Below are positions 18,819 through 29,700 of a DNA stretch of 64,000 nt, piece after piece (position 1 is the first letter of the stretch; every line of letters starts with the position of its first letter). Under the pieces are notes generated by a model that saw only the letters and a program-made list of their open reading frames with translations, made no database searches and was not told where the DNA came from. A program made the translations under genes and the position numbers. Source of the DNA: Pseudogemmatithrix spongiicola (GTDB taxonomy: Bacteria; Gemmatimonadota; Gemmatimonadetes; Gemmatimonadales; Gemmatimonadaceae); NCBI RefSeq assembly GCF_030623445.1, contig NZ_CP130613.1, positions 1,240,001-1,304,000 on the forward strand. Direction: 5' to 3'.

Positions 18819-20441
18819 CTAGTTCTGGCGTCGGCAGGTCGCAGCCGGCCGTAGCTCCGACTCGGGTCGGATCGCCTGCACGTTGAGCAACTGCACGGTC
18901 GCCGGTTCGGTGGGTGCGAGCGTGATACCCACCAGCAGATCGCCACGCGCGCAACGCATCCGCCAGCGGCCGCGCAGCGCGTTCTCCACCACGAAGGGCC
19001 CCTCGTTACGGCACTCACCGCCCGCCTCACGCACGCGCGTCGCGATCAGCGCCTGCCGCCGCTCCGCCGATTCATCGCGGAACAGGTTCATCGCCGCCAA
19101 CGAGTCGGCTAGGGGCGTGGACCACTGCTGCACCAGGCGCGTGACCTGCGCGCGGCGCGTCTCGAGCACCGGCGCCGGCTGCAGCTCGCGCCGCACTAGG
19201 CCACCCGTCTCACGCAGCATCGTAATGGCCTGCTCCACGATCGGCGTCCACGGCGTGTAGGTCAGGCTGCCCAAGGCGATGATGCCCACGCCTTCCTCCG
19301 GCAACCAGCGCATGATGGAGCCGTAGCCCGGCAGGCCACCGGTGTGCGACACATTCACGCGGATATCGCAGTTCTCGCTCACGCGGAGACCATAACCATA
19401 GCCGCCCGCATTCGACGCGATGGACCCGGCGTTCACGAAGGTCGAGAGCCCGCTGTAGCGCTGGATCTGCTGCATCTCGCGCCTCGAACTGCGTGACAGC
19501 GGTCCGGCATCAGCGCCATCACGCGAGGGCCAAGCGTCCAGCATGAACGCCACCCAGCGCGAGAGATCCGCCGGCGTCGTCAGCATACCGCCCATCACGC
19601 CAAATGCCCCGTCGGGCAGCGGCGGCTCAAGCTTCCAGCTGCCGTCCTCCAGGCGATATCCATACGCCAGCCGCTCTGCCGGCACATCGGCGGATTCCAA
19701 ATACGTGTGCCGCATGCCCAACGGCAGCAGGATGCGCTCACGCAGGTACTGCGCGTACGGCATGCCAGCCACGTTGCGCACGACGCGCCCGAGGATCGCG
19801 AAGCCGTAGTTCGAGTACTCGTAGGCCGTGCCAGGCGTCGTCGAGAAGGGAATCCCGCTGCGCATCATGGCGCTGAAGGCCTCCTCGCTGGCATCCAGCT
19901 GCTGGTCACCCCAAGGATTGTCCTCGGGGAAGCCCGCGGAATGCGTGAGCAAGTGCCGGATCGTGATCTTCGGTGCATCGCCGCTCGCGTAGCGCAGGCT
20001 TCCCAGCTCGGGCACGTAGCGCTCGGCGGGGTCATCCAGCGAGAGCTTGCCGGCATCGCGCAGCTGCAGGATGGCCACGGCCGCGAAGCTCTTGCTCATC
20101 GAGGCAATGCGGAACACCGTCGCCGTGTCCGTCGCGGCACGCTGCTCCACGTTGCGAAGCCCACCGGCGACCACGTGTTCGAGGCGGCCATCAATCACGA
20201 TGCCATAGGCCCAGCCCGGCACGCGCTGCTGCTCGGCGAAGCGCCGCATGAGCGAGTCGATGCGCGGGATCGCCGTGCGCAGCTTTTCGCGCCGCGCAGG
20301 GTCCGCAAAGCGCGCAGGCGGCGCGATGGAACTCATCGCGCCGCCCGGGAGGGACGTCTGGGACTGCGCCGCGCTCAGCCGCGCGGTGGAGAGTTCGGCG
20401 ACGCCGAGCCCGAGGAGGAGCAATAGTGGATGCTTGCGCAT
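18819..20441 (-). CDS. Class C beta-lactamase-fold serine hydrolase
   Basis: 540 residues with signal peptide ending SAAQS. Serine hydrolase motifs are complete: SMSKS (SxxK, nucleophile Ser), YSNYG (YxN), and HTGG in place of KTG. The catalytic domain fills residues 60-400; the C-terminal 120 residues form an accessory domain with a Cys pair (GGEC...MRCARGD). Periplasmic esterase or D-aminopeptidase activity is more likely than antibiotic hydrolysis. It starts three bases after the DUF4173 gene, so it is in the same transcript. Confidence 0.87.
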   Translation of the reverse strand: MRKHPLLLLLGLGVAELSTARLSAAQSQTSLPGGAMSSIAPPARFADPARREKLRTAIPRIDSLMRRFAEQQRVPGWAYGIVIDGRLEHVVAGGLRNVEQRAATDTATVFRIASMSKSFAAVAILQLRDAGKLSLDDPAERYVPELGSLRYASGDAPKITIRHLLTHSAGFPEDNPWGDQQLDASEEAFSAMMRSGIPFSTTPGTAYEYSNYGFAILGRVVRNVAGMPYAQYLRERILLPLGMRHTYLESADVPAERLAYGYRLEDGSWKLEPPLPDGAFGVMGGMLTTPADLSRWVAFMLDAWPSRDGADAGPLSRSSRREMQQIQRYSGLSTFVNAGSIASNAGGYGYGLRVSENCDIRVNVSHTGGLPGYGSIMRWLPEEGVGIIALGSLTYTPWTPIVEQAITMLRETGGLVRRELQPAPVLETRRAQVTRLVQQWSTPLADSLAAMNLFRDESAERRQALIATRVREAGGECRNEGPFVVENALRGRWRMRCARGDLLVGITLAPTEPATVQLLNVQAIRPESELRPAATCRRQN

Positions 20442-20444
20442 CCC

Positions 20445-21859
20445 CTATTGTGTACGTCCGTGGAGCAGGTAGGGAAGGGTCCACTCACGCCAGTCGTTGG
20501 CGCGGCGGGCGTTCCGCTCCGTCCAGCGCGCGGCAACCGCCGTGCGCAGCTCCGTCGCCCGCGGCTCGCCAAGTCGCTCGGCGGCGCGCTCAAGCGCCGG
20601 GAGCGCATCGGCGGACAGCGTGGCGTGATACGCGATGTCGAAGTCCAATCCGCGTTCGGCGCGGCGCACATTGGTCTCCACGACCCAGCGCTCGGGGTTC
20701 GCGAGGTTCAGCAGGCCCAGCCAGACGGCCGAGATCGCCAGCACGCCACGCGCAAAGCGCAGCCGCTCACCGCGCAGCACCGTGAACGCGAACCAGCCGA
20801 GCACGGCCGCGACCCACACGAGCACGGCCAGCGCCATCACGCGGTCTTCCGTGAGTCCGTAGAAGCCCAAGTACAGCGACAGGCGCATGAGGGCCGAGAC
20901 GAGCACCGCGGCGACGAGTGCAATCAGAATGCCGCCCAGCGTGCGGAAGCTGCGGCGCGCTGACTCCGCGCCGCGCACGAGCAAATCGTCGGTCACCAAG
21001 AGCACGGCCAAGACCATGCCGGCGATCACGATCAACTCGAAGAATCCGTTGCGCGCATACTCCGCGACCGTCACGCCAGAGGTCGCGGCGACGTAGGCCG
21101 CGCCGCCGAACATCGCACGCACCTGCAGGCCGATCCACGCGCTGAGTAGCAGCGTGAGACCGCCGAGCGCGGGGAGGAAGGTCGAGAGCGGAAGTTCCCA
21201 CGTCTTCCGGAAGCGAGTGCCGTCAATCGCCAGCGGCACGAGGGAGCCACGCAGTGCGCCGGCCGAGATCCACGCCGTGGCCAGCGTCACGCCGATGTGC
21301 TCGGCCAGCGTGGTATCGAGCAGCGCGCCGGCTTCGTCGAGGAAGCCGGCGAACAGCGGATCTGCCGAGGCCAACAGGCCGGTGACCATGAGCAGCACGG
21401 GCAGTGCGACGATCGCGCCGATGCCAAAGGTCTTGTAGTTGCCCTTCACCTGCTCGCCGAGCGCGCTGGCGTTGGCGTCGCGCATCAGCAGCGTCGGCGT
21501 GCCGCCGGCCAGGCTGGCCACGGCCGCCACGCCACCGATCAGCGCATCGCGCGGTTCGAGCTGCGCGACGGAGCGGCCCAGCGCACGCCAGGCCACCAGC
21601 AGCAGCGTGATGAACAGCGCGAATCCATTCAGGGCATAGAGTATGGGCGCCTCGCGCAGCACGAGCAGGAGAACCAGTGCGGCCGCGGCGCCGATGATGA
21701 GTGTCCGCTCACGCTCGCGCTGCAATAGAAGCGCGGCGCCCAGCGCCACGAGGCACCACACGGCGAAACCGGCGCGCGGTTGGTGCGCGCGGAAGAGATA
21801 GTCCGCGAGCAAGCCGAGCGCGAGCGCGGTCGGCAGGATGAGGCGGGCGAGTGCGGGGG

Positions 21860-21863
<4 letters not shown>
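20445..21863 (-). CDS. DUF4173/DUF4153 multi-pass membrane protein
   Basis: 472 residues with about twelve hydrophobic helices. VAEYARNGFFELIVIAGMVLA is the conserved core of DUF4173, and LRLSLYLGFYGLTEDRVMALAVLVW follows as expected. The C-terminal 90 residues are soluble (FDIAYHATLSADALPALERA). Function of the family is unknown. Its ATG overlaps the uppS stop by four bases. Confidence 0.8.
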
Positions 21864-22500
<637 letters not shown>

Positions 22501-22504
<4 letters not shown>

Positions 22505-22890
22505 GCGCCTCCCACGCGCTTGATCAGCGCTTCCATGTGCCCGAGATAGCGCTCGAGTGCCTTGCGGCCCGCGGCCGTCAGGCGGTACTCGGTGCGCGGG
22601 ATGCGGCCATCGAAGCCCTTCTTGCAGGCGATGTAGCCCGCTTCCTCGAGCTTGCGCGCGTGCACCGAGACATTGCCGTCCGAGGCGTCGAGCATGGCCT
22701 TGAGGTCGTTGAAGGTCAGCGACTCGTGCACGGCGAGGGCGCTCACGATCGCCAGGCGTAGGCGCTCGTGAATGACCTTGTCGAGCGCGATGGGAATCGA
22801 GGAATCACCGTCCACGGCGGTCAACGTCGTACCCTCCTCGCGCGGCGCCTTGGCCCGCGCCCGTACCGCACTGCCGTCACGCTTAGCCAC
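22501..22890 (-). CDS. Winged-helix transcriptional regulator
   Basis: 129 residues. After a 35-residue polar tail comes a winged helix: HERLRLAIVSALAVHESLTFNDLKAMLDASDGNVSVHARKLEEAGYI, with the wing KKGFDGRIPRTEYRLTAAG. This is the HTH_34/MarR-like type that usually controls its own operon. It overlaps the membrane gene before it by eight bases and uppS after it by four. The perfect palindrome at the head of the operon is its likely binding site. Confidence 0.85.
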
Positions 22891-23512
22891 CGTGCCTCCG
22901 TGCGATCAGCAGGCCGAAACCGACCTGCAGTCCTCCGAAGCCGAGCGCCATCATCAGGTCGCCGTCGAGGGCGGGGATGAAGAGCGCAACGGCGCCGAGG
23001 ATGATGAAGCCGAGCCCCATGATGGGCACGGCGCGAATGGAAAACGCCCCGGCGGTCGTGATGCCGAGGCCGTAGAGCAAGAGCCACATCCCGGGCAGCA
23101 CGCGCTCGGCGATGCGCGGGTCGATGCCGGGCACCGAGACGTCCGCCAGCGCGAGCGTGAGCACCGCGCCCACCAAGAGCGCCGGCAGCAGGCTGAGCAG
23201 GAACTTCCGCGCCGGCACGTTGAGCAGCGCGCGGCGTTCGTCGCCGGCGTCGACCACGCGGCGACGCATCTTCCGCCACATCAGGGCGCCGCTCAGCGAG
23301 GCGGCCGCCGCGGCTGCGGCGAGCCACATCGCCAACCAGCGCTCGGGTGTCGGCTGTCGGTCGGCGAGGAAGGCGGTCGCGAAGGCAATCACGCCCGCGA
23401 CCACCAGACCCCAGCCGGGCACGTCGGTGAACGACGCCGCGCCTTCCATGGTCCGGCGGATGAACGAGAGGTCCTGCAGCGCCTTGTCGTGAAGGGCGGG
23501 GGGCTGGCTCAT
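22883..23512 (-). CDS. Membrane protein of unknown function next to regulator
   Basis: 209 residues with six predicted helices, starting with a soluble segment DLSFIRRTMEGAASFTDVPGWG that is shared by proteins commonly encoded beside HTH_34 regulators. The C-terminus GGLQVGFGLLIARRHGG ends in the membrane. It probably acts with, or is controlled by, the next gene's regulator. No known activity. ATGA overlap with the gene before. Confidence 0.7.
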   Translation of the reverse strand: MSQPPALHDKALQDLSFIRRTMEGAASFTDVPGWGLVVAGVIAFATAFLADRQPTPERWLAMWLAAAAAAASLSGALMWRKMRRRVVDAGDERRALLNVPARKFLLSLLPALLVGAVLTLALADVSVPGIDPRIAERVLPGMWLLLYGLGITTAGAFSIRAVPIMGLGFIILGAVALFIPALDGDLMMALGFGGLQVGFGLLIARRHGG

Positions 23513-24072
23513 CGCGCGGCCTCCCGCGTGCTTGTCCGGGCGCGCTCAAGCTCGGCGGCCGCGATGGCGGCGTCGGCGTTGCGGAGCAGGAGCTCTTCCT
23601 CGCTGCGCACGCCTGGGGGCAGCACGCGGTCGGCGATTTGTGCCAGCGTCAGCGTGAGGCCGCCGGCGATGCCGCCGAAGAGTCCGGTGAAGATCGCGTC
23701 GTCGGTGATGTCGCTCCACGGGAGCAGCCCCTCGCCGCCGAGGAGTCGCAGGGTCTGCAGGGCCAGCGGCACGAAGAGGCCGATGCCGACCGCCGAGCCC
23801 AGCGTGAAGGGCAGGCGCCGGATCTCGGCGAGTCGGCGGCCGGTGAAGCGGAGGCCCACGGCGATGGAGAACGCGGTCCCGCAGATGCCGCCCCAGACGC
23901 CGATGCGGATGGCCATGCCCACGCCATCGAGGAATCCGATGCCCTCGGGCGAGAAGCCGAGGAAGAGGCGGGCGGTCATCAAGGCGAGGCTCGCCGTGAA
24001 GAAGCCGGCGCCCCAGAGGACGGCGTTCTGGGCGGCGGCGCGGAGTCGTTTGCGGAACGGGATCGAGGGCAT
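23509..24072 (-). CDS. Membrane protein, first gene of the palindrome-controlled operon
   Basis: 187 residues from the ATG used; a GTG two codons earlier is possible. Four or five hydrophobic helices (NAVLWGAGFFTASLALMTARLFL, GVWGGICGTAFSIAVGL, GLFGGIAGGLTLTLAQIA) precede a charged C-terminal helix SEEELLLRNADAAIAAAELERARTS. No family recognised. It starts 29 bases after the palindromic operator. Confidence 0.65.
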   Translation of the reverse strand: MPSIPFRKRLRAAAQNAVLWGAGFFTASLALMTARLFLGFSPEGIGFLDGVGMAIRIGVWGGICGTAFSIAVGLRFTGRRLAEIRRLPFTLGSAVGIGLFVPLALQTLRLLGGEGLLPWSDITDDAIFTGLFGGIAGGLTLTLAQIADRVLPPGVRSEEELLLRNADAAIAAAELERARTSTREAAR

Positions 24073-24100
24073 CGGCACGCGGGGGCGGGGAGTCCGTCAA

Positions 24101-24121
24101 GCACTTTGTACTACAAAGTGC
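24101..24121. promoter_or_regulatory. Operator: perfect 10-bp inverted repeat around one base
   Basis: Arms GCACTTTGTA and TACAAAGTGC flank a single C, giving an AT-rich perfect dyad in a GC-rich region. It lies between the rsmD stop and the first gene of the leftward operon that encodes a winged-helix regulator, so it is the natural candidate for autoregulation. Confidence 0.75.
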
Positions 24122-24139
24122 AGCGTCCCGCCCGGCGTG

Positions 24140-24658
24140 TCAAGGCAGCCGATACACCGACACCACGGTCTCCCCGAAATCCAGCCGCTTCGCCCCAGGC
24201 GGCAACGAGTGCCCCCGCTCGTGCTCACAGACCAGGATCGGCGCGAAGCGCTTCGCCTGCCAGGACTCGATCACGCGGTCGAGCATGCGCGAGCCATAGG
24301 GCGGATCCACGAAAACGACGTCATACGCGCCTTCGTCCAGCACCGCGGCGAAGGGCAGGGCGTCCTTCTTGAAGACGCGCGTGCGCTCGCGGAGCTTGAG
24401 CTTGATGATGTTCGACTTGAGCGCGCTTAGGGATGTCGGACGCGTCTCGACGAAATCGCAGCGCCGCGCCCCGCGCGAGATCGCCTCGAGACCGAGGGCG
24501 CCCGTGCCCGCAAAGAGGTCGAGGCAGGACTTGCCCTCGAGCTCGCCCGCCAGATGCTCCATCAGCCCCGCCCGCACGTGCTCCGCCGTCGGCCGCACCC
24601 GGAAGTCTGCAGGGGACGTGAGGTCACGATTCGCGAACTTGCCGCCGACGATGCGCAT
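24140..24658 (-). CDS. rsmD: 16S rRNA (guanine-966-N2)-methyltransferase RsmD
   Basis: 172 residues. RIVGGKFANRDL at the start, RVRPTAEHVRAGLME, the SAM motif CLDLFAGTGALGLEAISRGA, and the catalytic VFVDPPYGS identify RsmD, which methylates G966 of 16S rRNA in the 30S subunit. Usual length is 180-200, so it is compact yet complete. It is divergent from the recombinase-family gene with 38 bases between them. Confidence 0.93.
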   Translation of the reverse strand: MRIVGGKFANRDLTSPADFRVRPTAEHVRAGLMEHLAGELEGKSCLDLFAGTGALGLEAISRGARRCDFVETRPTSLSALKSNIIKLKLRERTRVFKKDALPFAAVLDEGAYDVVFVDPPYGSRMLDRVIESWQAKRFAPILVCEHERGHSLPPGAKRLDFGETVVSVYRLP

Positions 24659-24696
24659 GGGTGGAACCTAGCGGGTCCACGGCCCAGATTGCCCGC

Positions 24697-26721
24697 ATGA
24701 GCCTGCGCACCCCGCCCGCCAACCTCCCGGAAATCGAAGCCCTGCTCGGGGAGATCGCGCGCGCCCCGCAGGAGGTCTCGGGCGACTACCTGGGTCGCCT
24801 GGTGGCCTTGCTGCGGCCCGGCCGCGTGCAGGGCGCGGCGGAGGCGGCCGCGCCATTCGAAGGCTTCATCGCGCTGCTCGACGAGCGCCCCGCGATGGCC
24901 GAGGCCCTGTCGGCGCACCTGCGCCAGGTGCTGCTCTCGCGCATGCACCGCACCTTGTATGCCGAGTCGGGCATCCTCACGAGCACGGGCTTCCTCACGG
25001 GCTTCTGGCAGCGGCTGCTGGGCCGTCTGCTGCCCCCGGCCGTGGACCACGACTTCCTGCGGGACTTGGTCGCCGAGGTGTTCGACGAGCCGCACGACGG
25101 CGAGTGGATCGCGCAGGTGCCGTACGAGACCTGGGACCATCTCCTCGAGCGCTTGGGCTGTTTCGGCGAGGCCTTTGCCCCGGTGCGTCGCCATATCCGG
25201 CAGGAGTTGTTGGAGGCCATGCGTCTCGTCGGCCACCGGCTGGCGGCACTCGGCATGGATCCCGCCTTGGTGCGCTACGCGCCGGCGCTCGCGCGGCACG
25301 AGTCGCCGTTCCTCGCGCAGAGCGATGAAGTGAAGGACCTCATCGCGCTGCAGGCGAATCCCGCCACCGCGCCGGCGTACGACGGGCACCTCGAGGTACT
25401 CCTCGGCCACTGCACCGACTTCGTGGCGCAGATCCGCCGCAAGTCGCACGAGACGGGCGTGGGCGTCACGCTGGTGTTCGTGCTCGCGCGCATCGAACAG
25501 CTGGTGGCGCGCATGCGCCTGCTCCGACTCCTCGCCGTGCCCGACGCCAAGGAGACGGCGACGGGGACGCGGACGCGGGCCGTCCAGTTCATGGCCACGC
25601 TGATCCGCGCCGAGAACCGGCGCAATCGCTTCGGGGAGATCTTCGACGGCACCACGCAGCTCCTCGCGCGCCGCGTGACGGAACACGCCAGCAAGTCCGG
25701 CGAGCACTACGTCACCGAGACGCGCGCCGAGTACAAGGAGATGTTCCGCGCGGCGGCGGGCGCAGGGCTCATCGTCGCGGTGATGGCGCTGACCAAGATC
25801 CTCACGTCCAAGCTCGGGCTGCCCGGCTTCTGGCAGGCCGTGGCGTTCTCGCTCATCTATGGATTGGGCTTCGTGCTCGTGCACGTGCTGCACCTCACGA
25901 TCGCCACCAAGCAGCCGGCCATGACCGCGGCGACGATTGCTGCCGCGCTGGACGGGACGCCGGACAAGGACGCACGGTTGGACCGCATCGCCGGGCTGGC
26001 GGCGCAGGTCAGCCGCACGCAGTGGGTGAGCATCGCCGGCAACGTGGCCATCGGCTTCCTCACCTCACTGGCCATCGCGATGGTCGGCGCGGAGTTCCTC
26101 GACTGGAATCCGATCGGACAGGCGAAGGCCGAGCACCTGCTGCACGAGCTGCATCCGTGGCGGAGCCTCGCCCTGTTCCACGCGGGAATCGCCGGCGTGT
26201 ATCTGTTCATGAGCGGCCTGATCAGCGGCTACTACGACAACCAGTCGCTCTTCCACCGCGTGCCGGAGCGCATCCGCCGGGTGAAGTGGATGAAGCGCCT
26301 CTTGGGTGCGAAGCGCGTGGACAAGATCGCGCGCTACGTCGAGTACAACCTTGGCGCGCTGGCCGGCAACTTCCTCTTCGGCTGCATGCTTGGCGCCACC
26401 GGGACGGTGGGGGCGTTCTTCGGCTTGCCCGTCGACATCCGCCACGTGTCGTTCTCGTCGGCGAACCTCGCGTACGCGCTCACGGCGCTCGACTTCCAGG
26501 TGGGCTGGCAGGTGATCGTCGTGAGTGCGGCCGGCGTGTTGCTGATCGCGCTCGTGAACCTCGTGGTGAGCTTCATCCTCGCGCTGCGGGTCGCGCTCAA
26601 GTCGCGCGGGATCGGTGCCGAGGGAACGGCCGGCCTGACGCGGCGCGTGTACGAGCGGTTCCGGGCATCACCGCGGGAGTTCTTGTTGCCGCCGCGGGCA
26701 CGCGAGGGCGGGGCACCCTAG
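24697..26721 (+). CDS. Site-specific-recombinase-family (Gcr-type) membrane protein
   Basis: 674 residues. The N-terminal 340 residues are helical and soluble; GVTLVFVLARIEQLVARMRLL and AENRRNRFGEIFDGTTQLLARRVTEHASKSGEHYV are the signature of the family named SpecificRecomb (PF10136). The C-terminal half holds about seven membrane helices. Despite the name, which comes from a gonococcal gene, a membrane role is more likely than recombination. It stands alone between rsmD and the hybrid kinase. Confidence 0.8.
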   Translation: MSLRTPPANLPEIEALLGEIARAPQEVSGDYLGRLVALLRPGRVQGAAEAAAPFEGFIALLDERPAMAEALSAHLRQVLLSRMHRTLYAESGILTSTGFLTGFWQRLLGRLLPPAVDHDFLRDLVAEVFDEPHDGEWIAQVPYETWDHLLERLGCFGEAFAPVRRHIRQELLEAMRLVGHRLAALGMDPALVRYAPALARHESPFLAQSDEVKDLIALQANPATAPAYDGHLEVLLGHCTDFVAQIRRKSHETGVGVTLVFVLARIEQLVARMRLLRLLAVPDAKETATGTRTRAVQFMATLIRAENRRNRFGEIFDGTTQLLARRVTEHASKSGEHYVTETRAEYKEMFRAAAGAGLIVAVMALTKILTSKLGLPGFWQAVAFSLIYGLGFVLVHVLHLTIATKQPAMTAATIAAALDGTPDKDARLDRIAGLAAQVSRTQWVSIAGNVAIGFLTSLAIAMVGAEFLDWNPIGQAKAEHLLHELHPWRSLALFHAGIAGVYLFMSGLISGYYDNQSLFHRVPERIRRVKWMKRLLGAKRVDKIARYVEYNLGALAGNFLFGCMLGATGTVGAFFGLPVDIRHVSFSSANLAYALTALDFQVGWQVIVVSAAGVLLIALVNLVVSFILALRVALKSRGIGAEGTAGLTRRVYERFRASPREFLLPPRAREGGAP

Positions 26722-26788
26722 CGGGTCCTCGGGGCGCCCCGCATATTCGCGTCGGTCGTCGCCAGCCGTCGCCCCTCCTCCGCCCCTG

Positions 26789-29700
26789 ATGCCCGCCTCA
26801 TCCGTCGCTGCTGGCTCGTCCGATCGACAGCGTGAGGGGGCGCTCCTGCGCCTGTCGACGGGAATCGCGGCGGCGGACTCCGAGGCGGCGATTTGCCGGG
26901 CCGTCGTGGACGGCCTGCACGATGCCGCGCTCGGATTCGACTTCGTCGCCGTGCTGCTGGTCGATCGCGCAACGGGCGACCGCGTGGTGGCTGCCTCGCG
27001 GGGGTCCTCGGACACGCCGGTCGGATTGCGCGTCCCACCGGGCTCCGGCCTGAGCGAGCTGCCGCTGCTTGATGGGCGCCTGCACTACACCCCGCAGGTC
27101 ACCACGGACACGCGCTACCTGCCGACGCGCAACGAGGGGTCGGAAGTGGACGTGCCCCTGCTCGTGAACAAACAGTTGGTCGGCGTGCTGGTCGTGGAGA
27201 GCAACCGGCACCACGCCTTCGGGACCGACGACTTCGAAGTATTGCGGGCCGCCGCGCACCAGACGGGCATCGCCATCGGCCGCGAACGCCTGCTGCGTGA
27301 CGAGCGCCGCCGCGCCGACGAGCAGGAGGCCCTGCGGGCGACCATTGCCGACCTCTCGGCGCGGCTCGAGCTCGCCGACCTGCTGCAGGCCGTGCTGGAA
27401 CGCGCGATCCAACTGCTGAAGGTCAGCCACGGCGAACTGGCGATCTTTGACCGCGATCGCGATGAGCTCGAGATCGTCGCGAGTTACCATCCCGGGCGGC
27501 GCGACACCACGGGCACACGCATGAAGGTCGGCGAAGGCGCGATGGGGCACGTCGCGCTCACGCGCGAACCGTACATCATCCCGGATTACCAGGCGTGGGT
27601 CTCGCGCTCGGAGCAGTATGCGCAGGCGGACTTCCACGGCGTGATGGTCGCGCCGCTGCTGATGGGGCGGCAGTTGGTCGGCGCCATCGCGTTCATGGAC
27701 CAGGACGCCGCGCGCCGCTTCGGCGCCGACGATCTCCGCCTGCTCGACCTCTTCGCCCCTCAGGCGGCGGTGGCGATCGAGAATGCCCGCCTCTTCTCCG
27801 CGGAGCGGCGGCGGGCGGAGGAACAGCAGGCACTGCTCGACACCATGCAGGACCTCGCCGGGCAACTCGAGCTCTCGCGCGTGCTGCAGCGCGTGCTCGA
27901 CCGCGCTGTAGGCTTGCTCCACGTCACCGGTGGCGAGCTCGCCACCTTTGATGACGCGACCGGCGACCTCGTGATCGTCGCCAGCCACAACATGGGGGCG
28001 AACGCCGTCGGGACTCGCATTGCCCTGGGCGAGGGCGCGATGGGCCGGGTGGCGCAGACCCGCGAGCCCCTCATCATCCCGCGCTACCAGGAGTGGGAGG
28101 GACGGTCCGCGCAGTATGGGCAGACGACCGTACAATCCGTGATCGCCGCGCCGCTGCTCATCGGGAACCGACTCCTCGGCGTGATCGCCAGCGTGCATTC
28201 GGATCCCGGTCGCAACATCGGCGAGCCCGACCTACGCCTCCTCGAGCTGTTCGCACCGCAGGCGGCCATCGCGATCGAGAATGCGCGCCTCTTCACGCAA
28301 GCCCAGCATCAACAGCAGTACTTCAGCGATCTCGTCGCCAACAGCCCCGTGGCGATCGTGACGCTGGATCGCGCGCACAACGTGGTCAGCTGCAATCCCG
28401 CCTTCGTGGAGCTCTACGGCTACAGCGAGGCGGAAGTCATCGGGCGTCAGCTCGATGAACTCATCACGTCCGAGCAGGACCGCGCCGAAGCCATCAAGTA
28501 CACCGACGAGGCCTTGGCGAGCCGGCCGGTGCGGGCGATCGCCCGGCGTACGCGCAAGGACGGCAGCCTCGTCGACGTCGAGGTGCTGGGGGTGCCGGTC
28601 GTCGTGGACGGGGAGCTGGTGGGGCTTATGGCGCTCTACCATGACGTCACTGCGCTGCTGAAGGCGCGGCGCGACGCCGAAGCCGCCAACTCGGCCAAGA
28701 GCGACTTCCTGGCGAACATGAGCCACGAGCTGCGCACGCCGTTGAATGCGATCATCGGCTACAGCGAGATGCTGGAAGAGGACGCCGTCGACCGCGGCGC
28801 CGCCGACGCCGTCACGGACCTGCGCCGCATCCACGCTGCCGGCCACCACCTGCTGGCGCTCATCAATGACGTGCTGGATCTCTCGAAGATCGAGGCCGGC
28901 AAGATGGAGCTGCACCTCGAGACCTTCGACCTCCGGCCGGCCATCGACGCCGTCGCGTCCACGGTCGGGCCGCTGGTGGAGAAGAACGGCAATCGCCTGG
29001 TGCTCGACCTCGCTCCGACCCTCGGCGAGATGCACGCCGATGTCACCCGCGTACGCCAAGTGCTGTTCAACTTGCTGTCGAACGCCAGCAAGTTCACCGA
29101 GCGCGGCACCATCACGCTCTCCGGCGCACGCCAGAACGTCGCGGGGCGCGACTGGATCGAGCTGCAGGTGCGCGATACCGGGATCGGGATGACGCCCGAG
29201 CAGCTCGGGCGCCTCTTCAACGCCTTCGCGCAGGCGGAGTCCTCGACGGCCAAGAAGTACGGCGGCACCGGGCTCGGCTTGGTCATCAGCCGCATGTTCT
29301 GCGAGATGATGGGCGGCACCATCCACGTCGAGAGCACCGCAGGGGTCGGGACCACGTTCCATGTCCGTTTGCCGGCGATGGTGGAAGATCCGGCCGCGGC
29401 GCCGGTCCCGGTGGTGGCGCACGAGGGCACGGGCGACGCGGGCACCGTCCTCGTGGTCGACGACGACGCCGCGACCCGCGACTTGCTCGTGCGCACGCTC
29501 GCCCGCGAAGGGTACCGCGTGCTGCAAGCCGCGGATGGCAGCACCGGACTTGCCCTCGCCCGCAGCCACCGGCCAGACGTGATCACGCTCGATGTCGTCA
29601 TGCCGGGGCTCGACGGCTGGGAGCTGCTGTCCGCGCTCAAGGAAGATCCCGAGATCGCGGGCATTCCCGTCGTGATGCTGACCATCACCGATGATCGCAA

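Noticed and set aside
18819-20441. Calling the serine hydrolase an antibiotic-resistance beta-lactamase
   Set aside because: The motifs are those of the wider class C-like esterase/peptidase family, and nothing around it relates to resistance.
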